Source: CAZPAV01 sp964584755
GTDB taxonomy: Bacteria > Actinomycetota > Acidimicrobiia > Spongiisociales > UBA5794
Assembly: GCA_964584755.1 (NCBI GenBank)
Contig: CAZPAV010000045.1
Location: 1 to 21,404 of the forward strand
DNA length: 21,404 bases
Direction of reading: 5' to 3'
The notes under the pieces were generated by a model. The model was not told the DNA's origin. It saw nothing but the letters and a program-made list of their open reading frames with translations, and searched no databases. A program made the position numbers and the translations under genes. This document shows positions 1 to 8,691 of this stretch, in pieces. Positions within the stretch are counted from its first letter, which is position 1; the number at the start of each line of letters is the position of its first letter.

Positions 1-143
1 GCACGGACGGGGCGCGCGCGCGGCAGCGAAGAAAAAAGGGGCCCGGCCGGCAGGGGGGACGCGGAGGCGGTACGGGGCGCACGGCGCACTCGGGACGCTG
101 GAGGGGAAAGAGACGGAAAGGATCGTGCACCGACCATTCGGCG
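1..143. other. Window-edge segment, no gene recognised
   Basis: This stretch is strongly purine- and G-rich, with homopolymer runs (a run of A near 31-37, runs of G near 37-40 and 53-58). The reading frame of the downstream cytochrome stays open through it to the window edge, but the encoded residues are almost all Gly, Arg and Lys, with no hydrophobic segment. I see no promoter, ribosome binding site or signal-peptide coding region. It may be poor-quality contig-end sequence or the remains of an upstream gene. Confidence 0.4.
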
Positions 144-1121
144 ATGCCGCGGAGGCGGATTTCCACCGTCGCGCCGGGCCTGGCGAGGGACGGAGCCTGG
201 ACGCGCCAAGTCTTCTCTGCGGTCTCGACCATCACGGCGCCTCCGCCGGCCGGAGGCGTAGACGCCCCCGTCCTGTACGGGGTCAACTGCGGGGGATGCC
301 ACGGTGTCGACGGCTCCGGGGGTCTCGGTCCGTCGCTTCGGGCCAGCACCCTGACGGTGGCCCAGATCGCCGCCGTGGTGGCGAGCGGTCAGGGTGCCAT
401 GCCCGGGTTCTCGGGAAGCCTCAACCCGGCGGAGATCAACGCCGTGGCGGCCTACGCCCATCGCTTCCAGGCGGGGGGGAACGGCGGCAGCGCTCCTCCT
501 CCATCTCCACCCCCACCGCCGCTCACCGGATCGGGCCTGTACGCGACGAACTGCGCGGTCTGTCACGGAGCCGCCGCGCTGGGCACCCAGGTCGGCCCGG
601 CGATCGCAGGCGAGGAGCCGGGTGGGATCATCACCACGGTCCGCTTCGGTGACGGTCCGATGCCGGCCTTCGGCACCGTGCTCGACGACGAGGAGATCGA
701 GTCGATCGCGGCGTACGTCTCCAGCCTGCCGCGAGGCCGTGACGGGCACGAGGACGGGCGCGAGGTCACGGTGCCCGCGCCTCCCGATACCGGTCCCGGG
801 AGCTCCACGACCACCACGACGACCGTCCCGGCACGGAGCGGCGCCGAGATCTTCGCCGGGTTCTGCGCGGCGTGCCACGGTGCGGACGCTCGGGGAACCG
901 GGACGGCACCGAGCGTGGCCGGCGAGAAGGCCGAGAAGGTGCGGACCGTCGTGGTGGAGGGGGACGGAGCGATGCCCTCTTTCGCGACCGTGCTCGACTC
1001 GGTGGAGATCGACCGTGTCGCCTCCTGGCTCGCCGGCCTCGCCGAGGAGGGTGACGGGCACGAGGACGGGCACGAGGACGGGCACGGCGACGGACGCGGC
1101 CACGGCGAGCCGAAGCCGTAG
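144..1121 (+). CDS. Tri-heme c-type cytochrome (three class I cytochrome c domains), 5' end uncertain
   Basis: The protein carries three successive cytochrome c domains. Heme-binding CxxCH motifs are at residues 49-53 (CGGCH), 137-141 (CAVCH) and 241-245 (CAACH). Each is followed by a likely axial Met (about residues 86, 173 and 277) in an MP-x-F context. Linkers are Pro-rich (about 117-126) and Thr-rich (about 221-228). The C-terminus is a His/Asp/Gly-rich tail with GHED repeats. Domains 2 and 3 resemble each other closely and both end in a GDGHEDG-like stretch, so one probably arose by duplication. Such proteins shuttle electrons outside the cytoplasmic membrane and need export, yet no signal peptide is visible after the first in-frame ATG at 144. 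No good ribosome binding site precedes that ATG, and the frame is open to the window edge. The heme domains are certain; the start is not. The gene converges on the nitrate reductase operon and may serve it, but that is inference. Confidence 0.8.
   Translation: MPRRRISTVAPGLARDGAWTRQVFSAVSTITAPPPAGGVDAPVLYGVNCGGCHGVDGSGGLGPSLRASTLTVAQIAAVVASGQGAMPGFSGSLNPAEINAVAAYAHRFQAGGNGGSAPPPSPPPPPLTGSGLYATNCAVCHGAAALGTQVGPAIAGEEPGGIITTVRFGDGPMPAFGTVLDDEEIESIAAYVSSLPRGRDGHEDGREVTVPAPPDTGPGSSTTTTTTVPARSGAEIFAGFCAACHGADARGTGTAPSVAGEKAEKVRTVVVEGDGAMPSFATVLDSVEIDRVASWLAGLAEEGDGHEDGHEDGHGDGRGHGEPKP
1053..1088 (+). repeat. Three tandem 12-bp units in the cytochrome tail
   Basis: The unit GACGGGCACGAG occurs at 1053-1064 and 1065-1076, with a variant copy at 1077-1088. 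It encodes the DGHE repeat of the His/Asp-rich tail. The same 12-mer also occurs at 741-752, followed by a one-base variant at 753-764, directly after the second heme domain. Confidence 0.85.
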
Positions 1122-1235
1122 TCGCTCGCCATCCGGATCCCGACTCCGGCTGTGCCCGGTGCCCCACGAGGGTGTCTGGTTCCTCTTCGCCGATCGGGTC
1201 GCGGGCGGTGCCGTGGTCTGATCGGTGCTCCGGGT

Positions 1236-1249
1236 CCTCGTCGACGAGG
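1236..1249. terminator. 14-bp perfect palindrome between convergent genes
   Basis: CCTCGTCGACGAGG is its own reverse complement. It lies 7 bases beyond the stop codon of the minus-strand exported-protein gene, in the 135-bp gap between two convergent genes. It could fold in RNA from either strand, but no T tract follows, so it is only a possible weak or factor-assisted terminator. The rest of the gap (1122-1256) shows nothing else recognisable. Confidence 0.35.
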
Positions 1250-1256
1250 CGAGGCC

Positions 1257-2126
1257 TCAGTCGCCGTCGACGGTGAGGTCCTCGTACATGATGTGGAGGA
1301 ACGGTTGCTCCTGCCCGTTGGGCAGCGTGAATCCCGTCGGCACCGGGCGCGGCTTCGGCCCTTCCTCCGTGACCTCGATGGGCGGGAGGATGAGGTGGGC
1401 CTGGAGGTCACCCACCTGGAGATCCCCGTCGAACCCGAGGGAGTAGTCCCCGGCGATGTCCCGCACCTGATCGGTCACCATGTAGTGCACGAACTGATTC
1501 GGGGCCACGAGCTCCCCGTCGCGGTACAGGTCGCCGACTCCCCAGAAGGCGACGTAGGCGAACACCTGCGGCATGAGCTTCGTGCCGATACCGGTGCGAC
1601 CGTGTTGGAGGACGTTGCGGGCCACCCCACCGAAGTTCTCGTGGTCGGGGAGGCGGGGCAGGACCCTCCGCACGTGCAGGTGGTAGGTGTGCTTCCCGTC
1701 GGGGCTCGTGAACCGGAACCATGCGGAGACCCGATCGGAGGTCGTCTCGCCGGCGAGCGCGGTGACGTCGACCACCCGCACCCGCGACCGGCCCTCGATC
1801 GGCTTCCACGCGTCGGAGAAGGGTCCGGGCTTCTTCGTGACGGTGAACTCCGTGCCGTCGGCGGACACCTCTCGGGCCTCGATGGGGATACCGACGCCGT
1901 CCTCGAACCCGAGGGGCGCGTCGGGCGTGCCGAAGATCGTCGGGTCGAGCCGCCGGACCCCGGGGAGGATCCAACGGACGTCGCCGGAGGCCCGCACGTC
2001 GGCGCGGTTCGGCGCCCCGACCACCGTCCCTTCCCGAACGTGAGCCACGGCGATCCCGGCGAAGACGAGACCGAGCACGACGGTGGCGAGCACCACCACC
2101 AGGGTTCGCTTGAGCGCGACAGACAT
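1257..2126 (-). CDS. Predicted exported or membrane-anchored protein, last gene of the nar block
   Basis: This is a 289-residue protein I do not recognise. The N-terminus (MSVALKRTLVVVL, then a hydrophobic run to about residue 28 ending AGIAVAH) is a signal peptide or single membrane anchor, so the body should lie outside the cytoplasm. The body is mixed polar/hydrophobic with many charged residues and several His (a HTYHLHV stretch, an LQHGRTG stretch, FVHYMV). It has no CxxCH motif and no cysteine-based metal site. The ATG at 2126 was chosen because a near-perfect AAGGAGGTCAC ribosome binding site ends directly before it; a longer in-frame extension to 2228 lacks such support. It is on the nar strand, 132 bases after narI, and may be co-transcribed. 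A heme- or membrane-associated accessory role in nitrate respiration is possible but not shown. Confidence 0.75.
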   Translation of the reverse strand: MSVALKRTLVVVLATVVLGLVFAGIAVAHVREGTVVGAPNRADVRASGDVRWILPGVRRLDPTIFGTPDAPLGFEDGVGIPIEAREVSADGTEFTVTKKPGPFSDAWKPIEGRSRVRVVDVTALAGETTSDRVSAWFRFTSPDGKHTYHLHVRRVLPRLPDHENFGGVARNVLQHGRTGIGTKLMPQVFAYVAFWGVGDLYRDGELVAPNQFVHYMVTDQVRDIAGDYSLGFDGDLQVGDLQAHLILPPIEVTEEGPKPRPVPTGFTLPNGQEQPFLHIMYEDLTVDGD

Positions 2127-2258
2127 GTGACCTCCTTCATCACGCTGCCCGGGCAGGCGAACCCGTGTCGCGGCGAGATCATCGACGGAGTGTCGCGTAG
2201 GTGACGAACTGCGCCGTGGGGGGCGCACCGCCGGTCGCGACGGGCCGGCGGCCGGCGG
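2127..2258. other. 132-bp spacer between narI and the exported-protein gene
   Basis: The spacer contains a GC-rich self-complementary element, GCCGGCGGCCGGC at 2244-2256, immediately after the narI stop (minus-strand reading). It could be a partial terminator or an RNA-stabilising hairpin. No T tract follows it. A strong Shine-Dalgarno sequence for the next gene lies at the other end. No clear promoter was found. Confidence 0.3.
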
Positions 2259-2948
2259 TCAGCCGACCGGCTCCACCTCCCGGGTGCGGACCACCCGCTG
2301 CCAGGGCCGGGTCAGGTAGGTGAGGGGCAGGGTCACCAGGTGGACGAGGCGGGTGAAGGGGAAGATGGCCACGAGCGTGAAGAAGGACACGACGTGGATC
2401 TGGAGCACCGCCGGGTACGGCTGGAGGAGATCGGGCCGGGGCTGGAGCTTCACCAGCGACCAGACGTAGGGCACGACGGTGCTCGTCGCCCACAGCGAGC
2501 CGAAGCGGTAGCCGATCGCCATCCAGACGCCGGTGACGACCTGGACGAGCAGCACGAGGAGCACCACGAAGTCCATGGGCGTGGTGACGACCCGAATCCG
2601 GGCCGTGGTCAACCGGCGGTAGAGGAGCACGAGGATGCCGACGCCGGCCCACAAGGCCAGGGCCAGGCCCGTGGCCTCGAGGGCGTACAGTCGCAGGGGC
2701 ACACCGTCCCACCACGCCACGGTCGAGGGGAGGAACAGGGTGAAGAGGTGACCCAGGAGGATGAGCACGATGCCCCAGTGGAACGGGATCGACCCCCAGA
2801 ACAGCTTGCGGCTCTCCAGGAGCTGGGAGGAGATGCTCGAGACGGTGAACGGGGCGCGCCGCCACCGCAGCACGCTCACCGCGACGGCGAGCAGCACCGC
2901 GGCGTAGGGGAACACCACGAACAGCAGCGAAGCGACGGTCTCGGTCAT
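2259..2948 (-). CDS. narI: Respiratory nitrate reductase gamma subunit (cytochrome b)
   Basis: NarI is the membrane anchor that oxidises quinol and passes electrons through two b hemes to NarH and NarG. This 229-residue protein has about five membrane helices. The four heme-ligand histidines are present with family spacing: H57 and H67 ten residues apart on one helix, and H185 and H203 eighteen apart on another, matching E. coli H56/H66 and H187/H205. The ATG at 2948 starts MTETVASLLF and is preceded by a GAGGTG ribosome binding site; a longer in-frame start at 2999 lies inside narJ and is unlikely. It begins 4 bases after the narJ stop, so it is translationally linked. No heme c motif is present, so any c-type electron link must come through the separate di-heme cytochrome in the operon. 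Confidence 0.93.
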   Translation of the reverse strand: MTETVASLLFVVFPYAAVLLAVAVSVLRWRRAPFTVSSISSQLLESRKLFWGSIPFHWGIVLILLGHLFTLFLPSTVAWWDGVPLRLYALEATGLALALWAGVGILVLLYRRLTTARIRVVTTPMDFVVLLVLLVQVVTGVWMAIGYRFGSLWATSTVVPYVWSLVKLQPRPDLLQPYPAVLQIHVVSFFTLVAIFPFTRLVHLVTLPLTYLTRPWQRVVRTREVEPVG

Positions 2949-2952
2949 GCGT

Positions 2953-3468
2953 TCACCTCGTTCTCTCCTCGGCCACGATCCGCGCCGCCGCGAGCACACG
3001 GCGGTACGGGTTCCTCGGGTCGGCCTTCCTCAGCTCTCGCTCCATCTTCGTGATCGCCGGCACGAGCACCTCCCCGAGCTCCTCCAGGGGCCGGTCGGTC
3101 GCGGCGAGGTACCGCAGGATCGGCTCGAGGTGATCGGGAAGCTCCCCTCCCGGGTCGATGCCGGCGGTGCGCATGGCTCCGCGCAACTCGGCCATGAACG
3201 CTCCCCGCTGGTAGCTGTCACCCCAGGCGAGATGGCCCACGTAGGGGGCGACGAGCGGGGCCAGGTCGAACGTCCGGGTGTAGAGCTCCTCGAGCTCGTA
3301 CGGCTCCCGGTCGGCGACGGCATCGACGAAGTGGCGCAGCTCCCGTGCCGGGCCGCCGCGGGGGAGGGACGCGACCGCGGCTCGCAGCATGGTCAATCCG
3401 TCGTCGGTCGGATAGCGCAAGGCCAGGGCGACGACGGCCGCGGCATCGAGGGTCGTGGCGCTCACCAT
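2953..3468 (-). CDS. narJ: Nitrate reductase maturation chaperone
   Basis: This 171-residue protein is a NarJ/TorD-type chaperone. In this family it binds apo-NarG, helps insert the molybdenum cofactor and the proximal Fe-S cluster, and holds the complex back until it is complete. The family core is visible: YTRTFDL followed by a Leu/His-rich stretch, then a region near residues 110-130 with PDHLEPILRYLA. It lies between narH and narI, as in most nar operons. Its ATG at 3468 overlaps the narH stop (ATGGTGA), and a GTG one codon later is an alternative start. It is mainly alpha-helical, with no membrane segment and no metal motif. It is somewhat shorter than E. coli NarJ, as is usual in actinobacteria. 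Confidence 0.92.
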   Translation of the reverse strand: MVSATTLDAAAVVALALRYPTDDGLTMLRAAVASLPRGGPARELRHFVDAVADREPYELEELYTRTFDLAPLVAPYVGHLAWGDSYQRGAFMAELRGAMRTAGIDPGGELPDHLEPILRYLAATDRPLEELGEVLVPAITKMERELRKADPRNPYRRVLAAARIVAEERTR

Positions 3469-4973
3469 CCCCGTCGCGGCTCCTCGACGTAGCCCACGCC
3501 GACGGCGCCCTTGTAGGCGAGCGGATCGTTGAGCGCCTCGATGGACATCTCCCGGTGGTACGGGGGCAGGACGAAGCGCTCCTCGACGGTCGGCAGCGTG
3601 GTGAGACGGTAGATGGCGTCCGCCTCCTCCGGGCTCGTTCCGGCCGACTCGAGCAGTGCGAGCGTGGCGTCGTCGACGTGCCCCACCACGCTCTGGCGAC
3701 GGCGGTAGATGCGCACCGCGAGCATCTTGCGGAGCACCCGGCGGATGACCTCCTCGTCACCGACCGAGAAGAGGTTCGCCAGGTAGCGGAGCGGGAGGCG
3801 GGCCTTCTCGAGGCGGTCGAAGAGGGCGAAATCCGTCGGCTCGTCGGGAAGGTCGAGGCGGATGAGCTCCCGCTCGATCGTCGAGACGACGGGCGAGAGG
3901 GGCGGGATGTAGAACATCATCGCCAGCGTGCGGAACTCGGGGTGGAGGGGCAGGGCGAGGCCCCACTCCTTGACGAATCTCCAGATGGGGGAGCGCCGCG
4001 CGGTGGCGATCCAGTCGTCACCGATCCCGGCCTCGTGCGCGGCGGCGACCACCTGGGGATCGTTCGGGTCGAGGATCATGTCGAGCTGCGCCTGGAGGAG
4101 CTCCGCGTCGGAGACCGCAGCGGCGTCGGGAATCCGATCGGCGTCGTAGAGGAGGACGCCCATGTAGCGGATCCTGCCGACACAGGAGTGGGCGCAGGCG
4201 GGCGCCTGGCCCGTCTCCATGCGGGGGAAGCACAGGATGCACTTCTCCGACTTGCCCGTCGACCAGTTGTAGTACACCTTCTTGTACGGGCAGGCGGCGA
4301 CGCACATGCGCCACGCCCGACACCGGTTCTCGTCCACGAGCACGACACCGTCCTCGGCACGCTTGTAGATCGCCCCCGAAGGGCAGGCGGCGACGCAGGC
4401 CGGGTTGAGACAGTGGTTGCAGATGCGGGGCAGGTAGTTGAACACCACCCGCTCGATCTCCTCCATCTGGGCCCGAACCGTCGGATCCACGTCGGCGAGA
4501 CTCACGTCGTTGCGGGCGAAGACGTCGGAGCCGCTCAGGTCGTCGTCCCAGTTCGGCCCGCCCTCGATGTCGATCGGCTTGCCGGTCACCATCGAGATGG
4601 GGATCGCCGTGGGCTGGTCGTCCCCGGCGGGAGCGTCGAACAGGTCCTCATAGCGGTGGGTGAACGGCTCGTAGTAGTCGTCGAGCTGGGGGAGCGCCGG
4701 GTTGAAGAACAACCGGGTGAGCGCCCTGCCCTTCGACTGGAGGCGGAGGTCGATGCTGCCCTCGCCGTTCGGCTTCCATCCCCCCCGGTAGTGCTCCTGG
4801 TCCTCCCATCCGGTCGGATACCCGGTCCCGGGGCGGGTCTCGACGTTGTTCCACCACATGTACTCGGCGCCGCGGCGGTCGGTCCACAGGTTCTTGCAGG
4901 CGATGCTGCAGGTGTGGCACCCGATGCACTTGTCGAGGTGGAACAACATGCTCATCTGTGCTCGGACCCTCAT
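3462..4973 (-). CDS. narH: Respiratory nitrate reductase beta subunit (Fe-S)
   Basis: NarH relays electrons from the b hemes of NarI to NarG through three [4Fe-4S] and one [3Fe-4S] cluster. The first cysteine group is at residues 16, 19, 22 and 26 (CIGCHTCSIAC). The central groups include CNHCLNPACVAACP and the diagnostic CRAWRMCVAACPYKK, where Trp replaces a cluster cysteine to give the [3Fe-4S] site. A further CILC and a downstream CAHSC complete the set. The conserved WWNNVETRPGTGYP segment is also present. The protein has 503 residues, typical for the family. The ATG at 4973 was chosen because GGAGGAG lies just upstream and the Fe-S domain begins straight afterwards; an in-frame extension to 5093 reaches back into narG and is poor. 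The end overlaps narJ. No export signal is present, so it is cytoplasmic. Confidence 0.95.
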   Translation of the reverse strand: MRVRAQMSMLFHLDKCIGCHTCSIACKNLWTDRRGAEYMWWNNVETRPGTGYPTGWEDQEHYRGGWKPNGEGSIDLRLQSKGRALTRLFFNPALPQLDDYYEPFTHRYEDLFDAPAGDDQPTAIPISMVTGKPIDIEGGPNWDDDLSGSDVFARNDVSLADVDPTVRAQMEEIERVVFNYLPRICNHCLNPACVAACPSGAIYKRAEDGVVLVDENRCRAWRMCVAACPYKKVYYNWSTGKSEKCILCFPRMETGQAPACAHSCVGRIRYMGVLLYDADRIPDAAAVSDAELLQAQLDMILDPNDPQVVAAAHEAGIGDDWIATARRSPIWRFVKEWGLALPLHPEFRTLAMMFYIPPLSPVVSTIERELIRLDLPDEPTDFALFDRLEKARLPLRYLANLFSVGDEEVIRRVLRKMLAVRIYRRRQSVVGHVDDATLALLESAGTSPEEADAIYRLTTLPTVEERFVLPPYHREMSIEALNDPLAYKGAVGVGYVEEPRRGW

Positions 4974-5070
4974 GCCGCTCCTCCTCCGTTCCCCTGGTGC
5001 CGGTTGCGTCGCGAGCCCACCGTCGCCGGGAAGGGCCGCGTGGTCCGTTCGATGGTGCTGACGTGCTGCA

Positions 5071-8000
5071 TCAGAACTCTGGTGATTCGACACGGCGGAC
5101 GTAGACGAACGTGTCCCGGTTGACCCCCGTCGGTCCCCAGTAGTTGAAGAAGTACGTGAACTGGGCGTACCCCCCCGACATGAGGACCGGCTTGAGTCGG
5201 ATCCGTGTCAGCGAGTTGTTCATGCCCGCGCGGCGTTTCCGTCTCGGCGAGATCGGGATCCCCAGCGTGCGCTCGGTGGCGTGGTAGAGGAACACCGTGC
5301 CCCGGGGGATGCGGGCCGAGGTCGTGCAACGCTGCACGAACACCCCGTTGTCGTTGTACACCTCCACCCAGTCGTTGTCCTGGATGCCCAGGTCGGCGGC
5401 GTCCTTGTCGTTCAGCCAGACCGGGTATCCGCCCCGGGAGAGCGTCATCATCCGGTTCGTGTCCGAGTAGGTGGAGTGGATCGACCACTTCCCGTGGGGG
5501 GTCAGGTAGTTGAACACCTTCCCGGCCTGACCCTCGGTGAGGGTCTGCTCGGTCTCGGAGAGCATGGTGTGGTCGGGTCGGGGCTTGTACACGGGCAGGG
5601 CCTCACCCCACGCCAGGTAGTTCTCGTGGTCGAGGTAGAAGTGCTGGCGTCCGGTGAGGGTGCGCCACGGCACGAGGTCCTCGACGTTGAGCGTGTACGG
5701 GCTGTAGGCGCGGCCCTTCCCCACCTTCCCCGACCAGGTGGGGGTGGTGAGGACGCGTCGTGGCTGGGCGACGATCCCCGGGAAGTCGTGACGGACGTCC
5801 CGGGTGCCCTCGGCGAGATGGCGGAGCATGCGGCCGGTCTTCTTCTCCTCCGCCTCGAAGGCCCGGTAGGCGAGCTCGCCGTTGGAGGCCGGGTCGAGGG
5901 CGAGAATCGTCTCGCAGACGTCGCGGTCCTGCTCGAGCGAGGGGAGGACGAGCTCCTCGCCGTCCACCTCGAGGCGGCGCGGGCGGCGCCGGGCGAGCAT
6001 GTCGTAGACGTCCTCGACGGGGATGCGGAGCCCGTGGGCGCCGACGCCGTTGGCCCGTGTCACCGGCCCGAGCGTCCCCCAGCGGTCGGCAAGCCGCACG
6101 TAGTCGCGGGTGACGACCTTGAACTTCGGCATCGTCTTACCGGGGATGGGCTCCACCGCTCCGGTCCACCAGTCCTCGGGGACCGGCTGGGCGATCTCGT
6201 CGACGGTGTCGTGTTGCAGCGGCAACATGACGAGGTCCTCGACCGGGTCGGGGAAGTACCGGGTCGCGAGGTCGGAGAACCTGCGGGCGAGGTCGCCGAA
6301 GATCCTCCAGTCGGAACGCGACTCCCACGAAGGCGGCACGGCCGCCTGCATCGGGTTGATGAAGGAGTGCAGGTCGGTCGTGTTCAGGTCGTCCTTCTCG
6401 TACCAGGTGGCCGCCGGGAGCACGAGATCCGAGTAGAGCGCCGACGTGTCCATGCGGAAGTTCAGATCGACGATGAGGTCCATCTTCCCGATGGGGGCGT
6501 CCGGTCGCACCGTCACCTCGCTGATCCCCAGATCGTCGGGCTCGGCGGCGATGGCGTTCGAGTGGGTCCCCAGATAGTGCCGGAGGAAGTACTCGTGACC
6601 CTTGGCGGACGTGCCGATGGCGTTGCCTCGCCAGATGAGCCACACCCGTGGCCAGGACTCGGGAGCGTCCGGGTCGTCGATGGCGAACTCCACCTCGCCG
6701 GCCTTCAGGGCGGCGGCCACCCCGGCGACGACCTCGGCGTCGGACGTGGCGCCCTGCCCTCGCAGGCGGCGGACCACGTCGATGGGGTTCTGCTTGAACT
6801 GGGGGTAGAAGGGGAGCCACCCGCGACGGACCGCTCGCGCCTGCTGGTCGATGGTGTGGTCGAACCCCTCGGGCGAGGGGGGCAGCGTGTCGTAGGCGCC
6901 GTACCCCTTCTCGTACCGCCACTGGTCGGAGTGGACGTAGTGGAACGAGGGGGTGTTCTGGTGGCGGGGGGCGACGCCCCAGTCGAGCCCGAAGGCGACG
7001 GTGCCCCACGAGGCGTGCATCACGAGCTTCTCCTGACCCACGTAGTGGGCGAGACCACCGCCGTTGACCCCCACCGAGCCGGTGAGCATGAGGCCGACGA
7101 TCGCCGAGCGATACAGCAGGTTGTTGTGGTACCAGTGGTTGGCACCGGCTCCGATGATGACGAGGTTCTTGCCCTCGGTGAGCTCGCCGTTGCGTCCCCA
7201 CTCCCGGGCGAAGCGGACGAGGGTGTCGCGATGGACCCCCGTCCAGCGCTCCTGCCACGCCGGCGTGTACGGCGCGTCGGCGTCGTCGTACGAGTCGGGG
7301 TATGCGCCGGGAAGCCCTCGGGCGACGCCGAAACGCGCCATGAGGAGATCGAAGACCGTGGCGACCGCGACCCGACCCCGGTCGGTCTCGACGTGGCGCA
7401 CCGGGACTCCGCGCCGAACCGTCCCCCCGATCCCGAAGTCGTCGAACTCGATCTCGAGGATCTCGTCGTGACGCTCGAGGAAGGTGAGGAGCGGGTCGAT
7501 CTTCCCGCCGGCGACCTTGTCGGTGAGCTCGAGGTTCCAGTGACCCTTCTCCTCCTCGGCCCAGCGGTACCCGATCGTCCCGTTCGGCATGCGCGGCTCG
7601 TCCGCCTCCGCGTCCCACATGAGGAGCTTCCAGTCGCCGTGCTCCACCGCGGCGTACCGGGCGAGCCGGTCGGCGCGCAGCATGCGGCCCGGGCCGTCCG
7701 GGCCGATCTCGACGAGGAAGGGCAGGTCGGTGTAGCGCTTGACGTAGCTCTCGAAGTACGGCGTCGTCCGCTGCGCGTAGAACTCCGTGAGCAGCACGTG
7801 GTCCACCGCCAACCAGAACGCCGTGTCCTGACCCGGGTTCGTGGGGATCCACCAGTCGGCGTACTTCGCCACCTGAGAGAAGTCCGGGCTGAAGACGGCG
7901 AGCTTGGCCCCGGCGTGGCGCACCTCGGAGATGAAGTGCGTGTCGGGGGTCCGCGTCATGTTGAGGTTCGACCCCATGACCGCCACGAAGCGGGCGTTGT

Positions 8001-8691
8001 ACCAGTCGGCGGACTCGTGGACGTCGGTCTGCTCACCCCAGATCTCCGGGGACGCCGGAGGCAGGTCGCAGTACCAGTCGTAGAAGCTCATCACCGTACC
8101 GCCGAGCAGCGAGAGGAAGCGGCTCCCGGCGGCGTAGCTGATCTGCGACATGGCGGGGATGGGCGAGAAGCCGGCGACGCGATCGGGTCCGTACCGGTCG
8201 ACCGTGGAGACGATGGAGGCCGCGGTGATCTCGAGGGCCTCGTCCCAGGAGATGCGCCGGAACCCGCCCTTGCCCCGTGCCTGCTGGTACGCGGTCCGCG
8301 CCTCGGGATCGTCGGTGATCGACCGCCAGGCCGCCACGGGATCGCCGGGGTGGGCCTTCTTCGCGGCCCGCCAGCGGTCGATGAGGGCGCCACGCCCGTA
8401 GGGGTGCTTCACCCGGATCGGGCTGTAGAGGTACCACGAGTACGAGATGCCGCGCTGGCATCCTCGCGGCTCGTAGGGGGGGAGTCCCTCCTCGAGTTGC
8501 GGGTAGTCGGTGGCCTGGAGCTCCCAGGTGACGATGCCGTCCTTGACGAAGACCTCCCAGGAGCAGCTTCCCGTGCAGTTGACTCCGTGGGTGGTGCGGA
8601 CACGCTTGTCGTGGCTGAAGCGGTTGCGGTAGAACTCCTCCCACTTCCGCTCCGCCGGCTCGACGGTCTCCCAGCTCCACTGTCCGCTCAT
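5071..8691 (-). CDS. narG: Respiratory nitrate reductase alpha subunit (molybdenum, catalytic)
   Basis: NarG reduces nitrate to nitrite at a Mo-bis-pyranopterin centre. This 1206-residue protein has His35, Cys39, Cys43 and Cys78 for the FS0 cluster, with the same spacing as E. coli His49, Cys53, Cys57 and Cys92. The segment YCDLPPASPEIWGEQTD places the Mo-ligand Asp near residue 209, matching E. coli Asp222. The conserved MGSNLNMTRTPD and the C-terminal YFFNYWGPTG stretch are also present. No Tat motif is seen, so the active site should face the cytoplasm. The ATG at 8691 overlaps the stop of the upstream cytochrome gene (ATGA); a longer frame to 9033 runs antisense-like through that cytochrome and is not real. 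Nitrite oxidoreductases of the Nitrobacter type are close relatives, and sequence motifs alone do not exclude oxidation of nitrite. Confidence 0.96.
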   Translation of the reverse strand: MSGQWSWETVEPAERKWEEFYRNRFSHDKRVRTTHGVNCTGSCSWEVFVKDGIVTWELQATDYPQLEEGLPPYEPRGCQRGISYSWYLYSPIRVKHPYGRGALIDRWRAAKKAHPGDPVAAWRSITDDPEARTAYQQARGKGGFRRISWDEALEITAASIVSTVDRYGPDRVAGFSPIPAMSQISYAAGSRFLSLLGGTVMSFYDWYCDLPPASPEIWGEQTDVHESADWYNARFVAVMGSNLNMTRTPDTHFISEVRHAGAKLAVFSPDFSQVAKYADWWIPTNPGQDTAFWLAVDHVLLTEFYAQRTTPYFESYVKRYTDLPFLVEIGPDGPGRMLRADRLARYAAVEHGDWKLLMWDAEADEPRMPNGTIGYRWAEEEKGHWNLELTDKVAGGKIDPLLTFLERHDEILEIEFDDFGIGGTVRRGVPVRHVETDRGRVAVATVFDLLMARFGVARGLPGAYPDSYDDADAPYTPAWQERWTGVHRDTLVRFAREWGRNGELTEGKNLVIIGAGANHWYHNNLLYRSAIVGLMLTGSVGVNGGGLAHYVGQEKLVMHASWGTVAFGLDWGVAPRHQNTPSFHYVHSDQWRYEKGYGAYDTLPPSPEGFDHTIDQQARAVRRGWLPFYPQFKQNPIDVVRRLRGQGATSDAEVVAGVAAALKAGEVEFAIDDPDAPESWPRVWLIWRGNAIGTSAKGHEYFLRHYLGTHSNAIAAEPDDLGISEVTVRPDAPIGKMDLIVDLNFRMDTSALYSDLVLPAATWYEKDDLNTTDLHSFINPMQAAVPPSWESRSDWRIFGDLARRFSDLATRYFPDPVEDLVMLPLQHDTVDEIAQPVPEDWWTGAVEPIPGKTMPKFKVVTRDYVRLADRWGTLGPVTRANGVGAHGLRIPVEDVYDMLARRRPRRLEVDGEELVLPSLEQDRDVCETILALDPASNGELAYRAFEAEEKKTGRMLRHLAEGTRDVRHDFPGIVAQPRRVLTTPTWSGKVGKGRAYSPYTLNVEDLVPWRTLTGRQHFYLDHENYLAWGEALPVYKPRPDHTMLSETEQTLTEGQAGKVFNYLTPHGKWSIHSTYSDTNRMMTLSRGGYPVWLNDKDAADLGIQDNDWVEVYNDNGVFVQRCTTSARIPRGTVFLYHATERTLGIPISPRRKRRAGMNNSLTRIRLKPVLMSGGYAQFTYFFNYWGPTGVNRDTFVYVRRVESPEF

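Noticed and set aside
1257..2126. Assignment of the unknown exported protein to the ethylbenzene-dehydrogenase gamma/heme-binding family
   Set aside because: Tempting because of the molybdoenzyme context, but I could not find the family's conserved segments or a convincing Met/Lys heme ligand pair, so it is left unassigned.
3345..5123. Long plus-strand open frame opposite narH and narJ
   Set aside because: Antisense shadow of narH in GC-rich DNA; low-complexity composition and no recognisable family.
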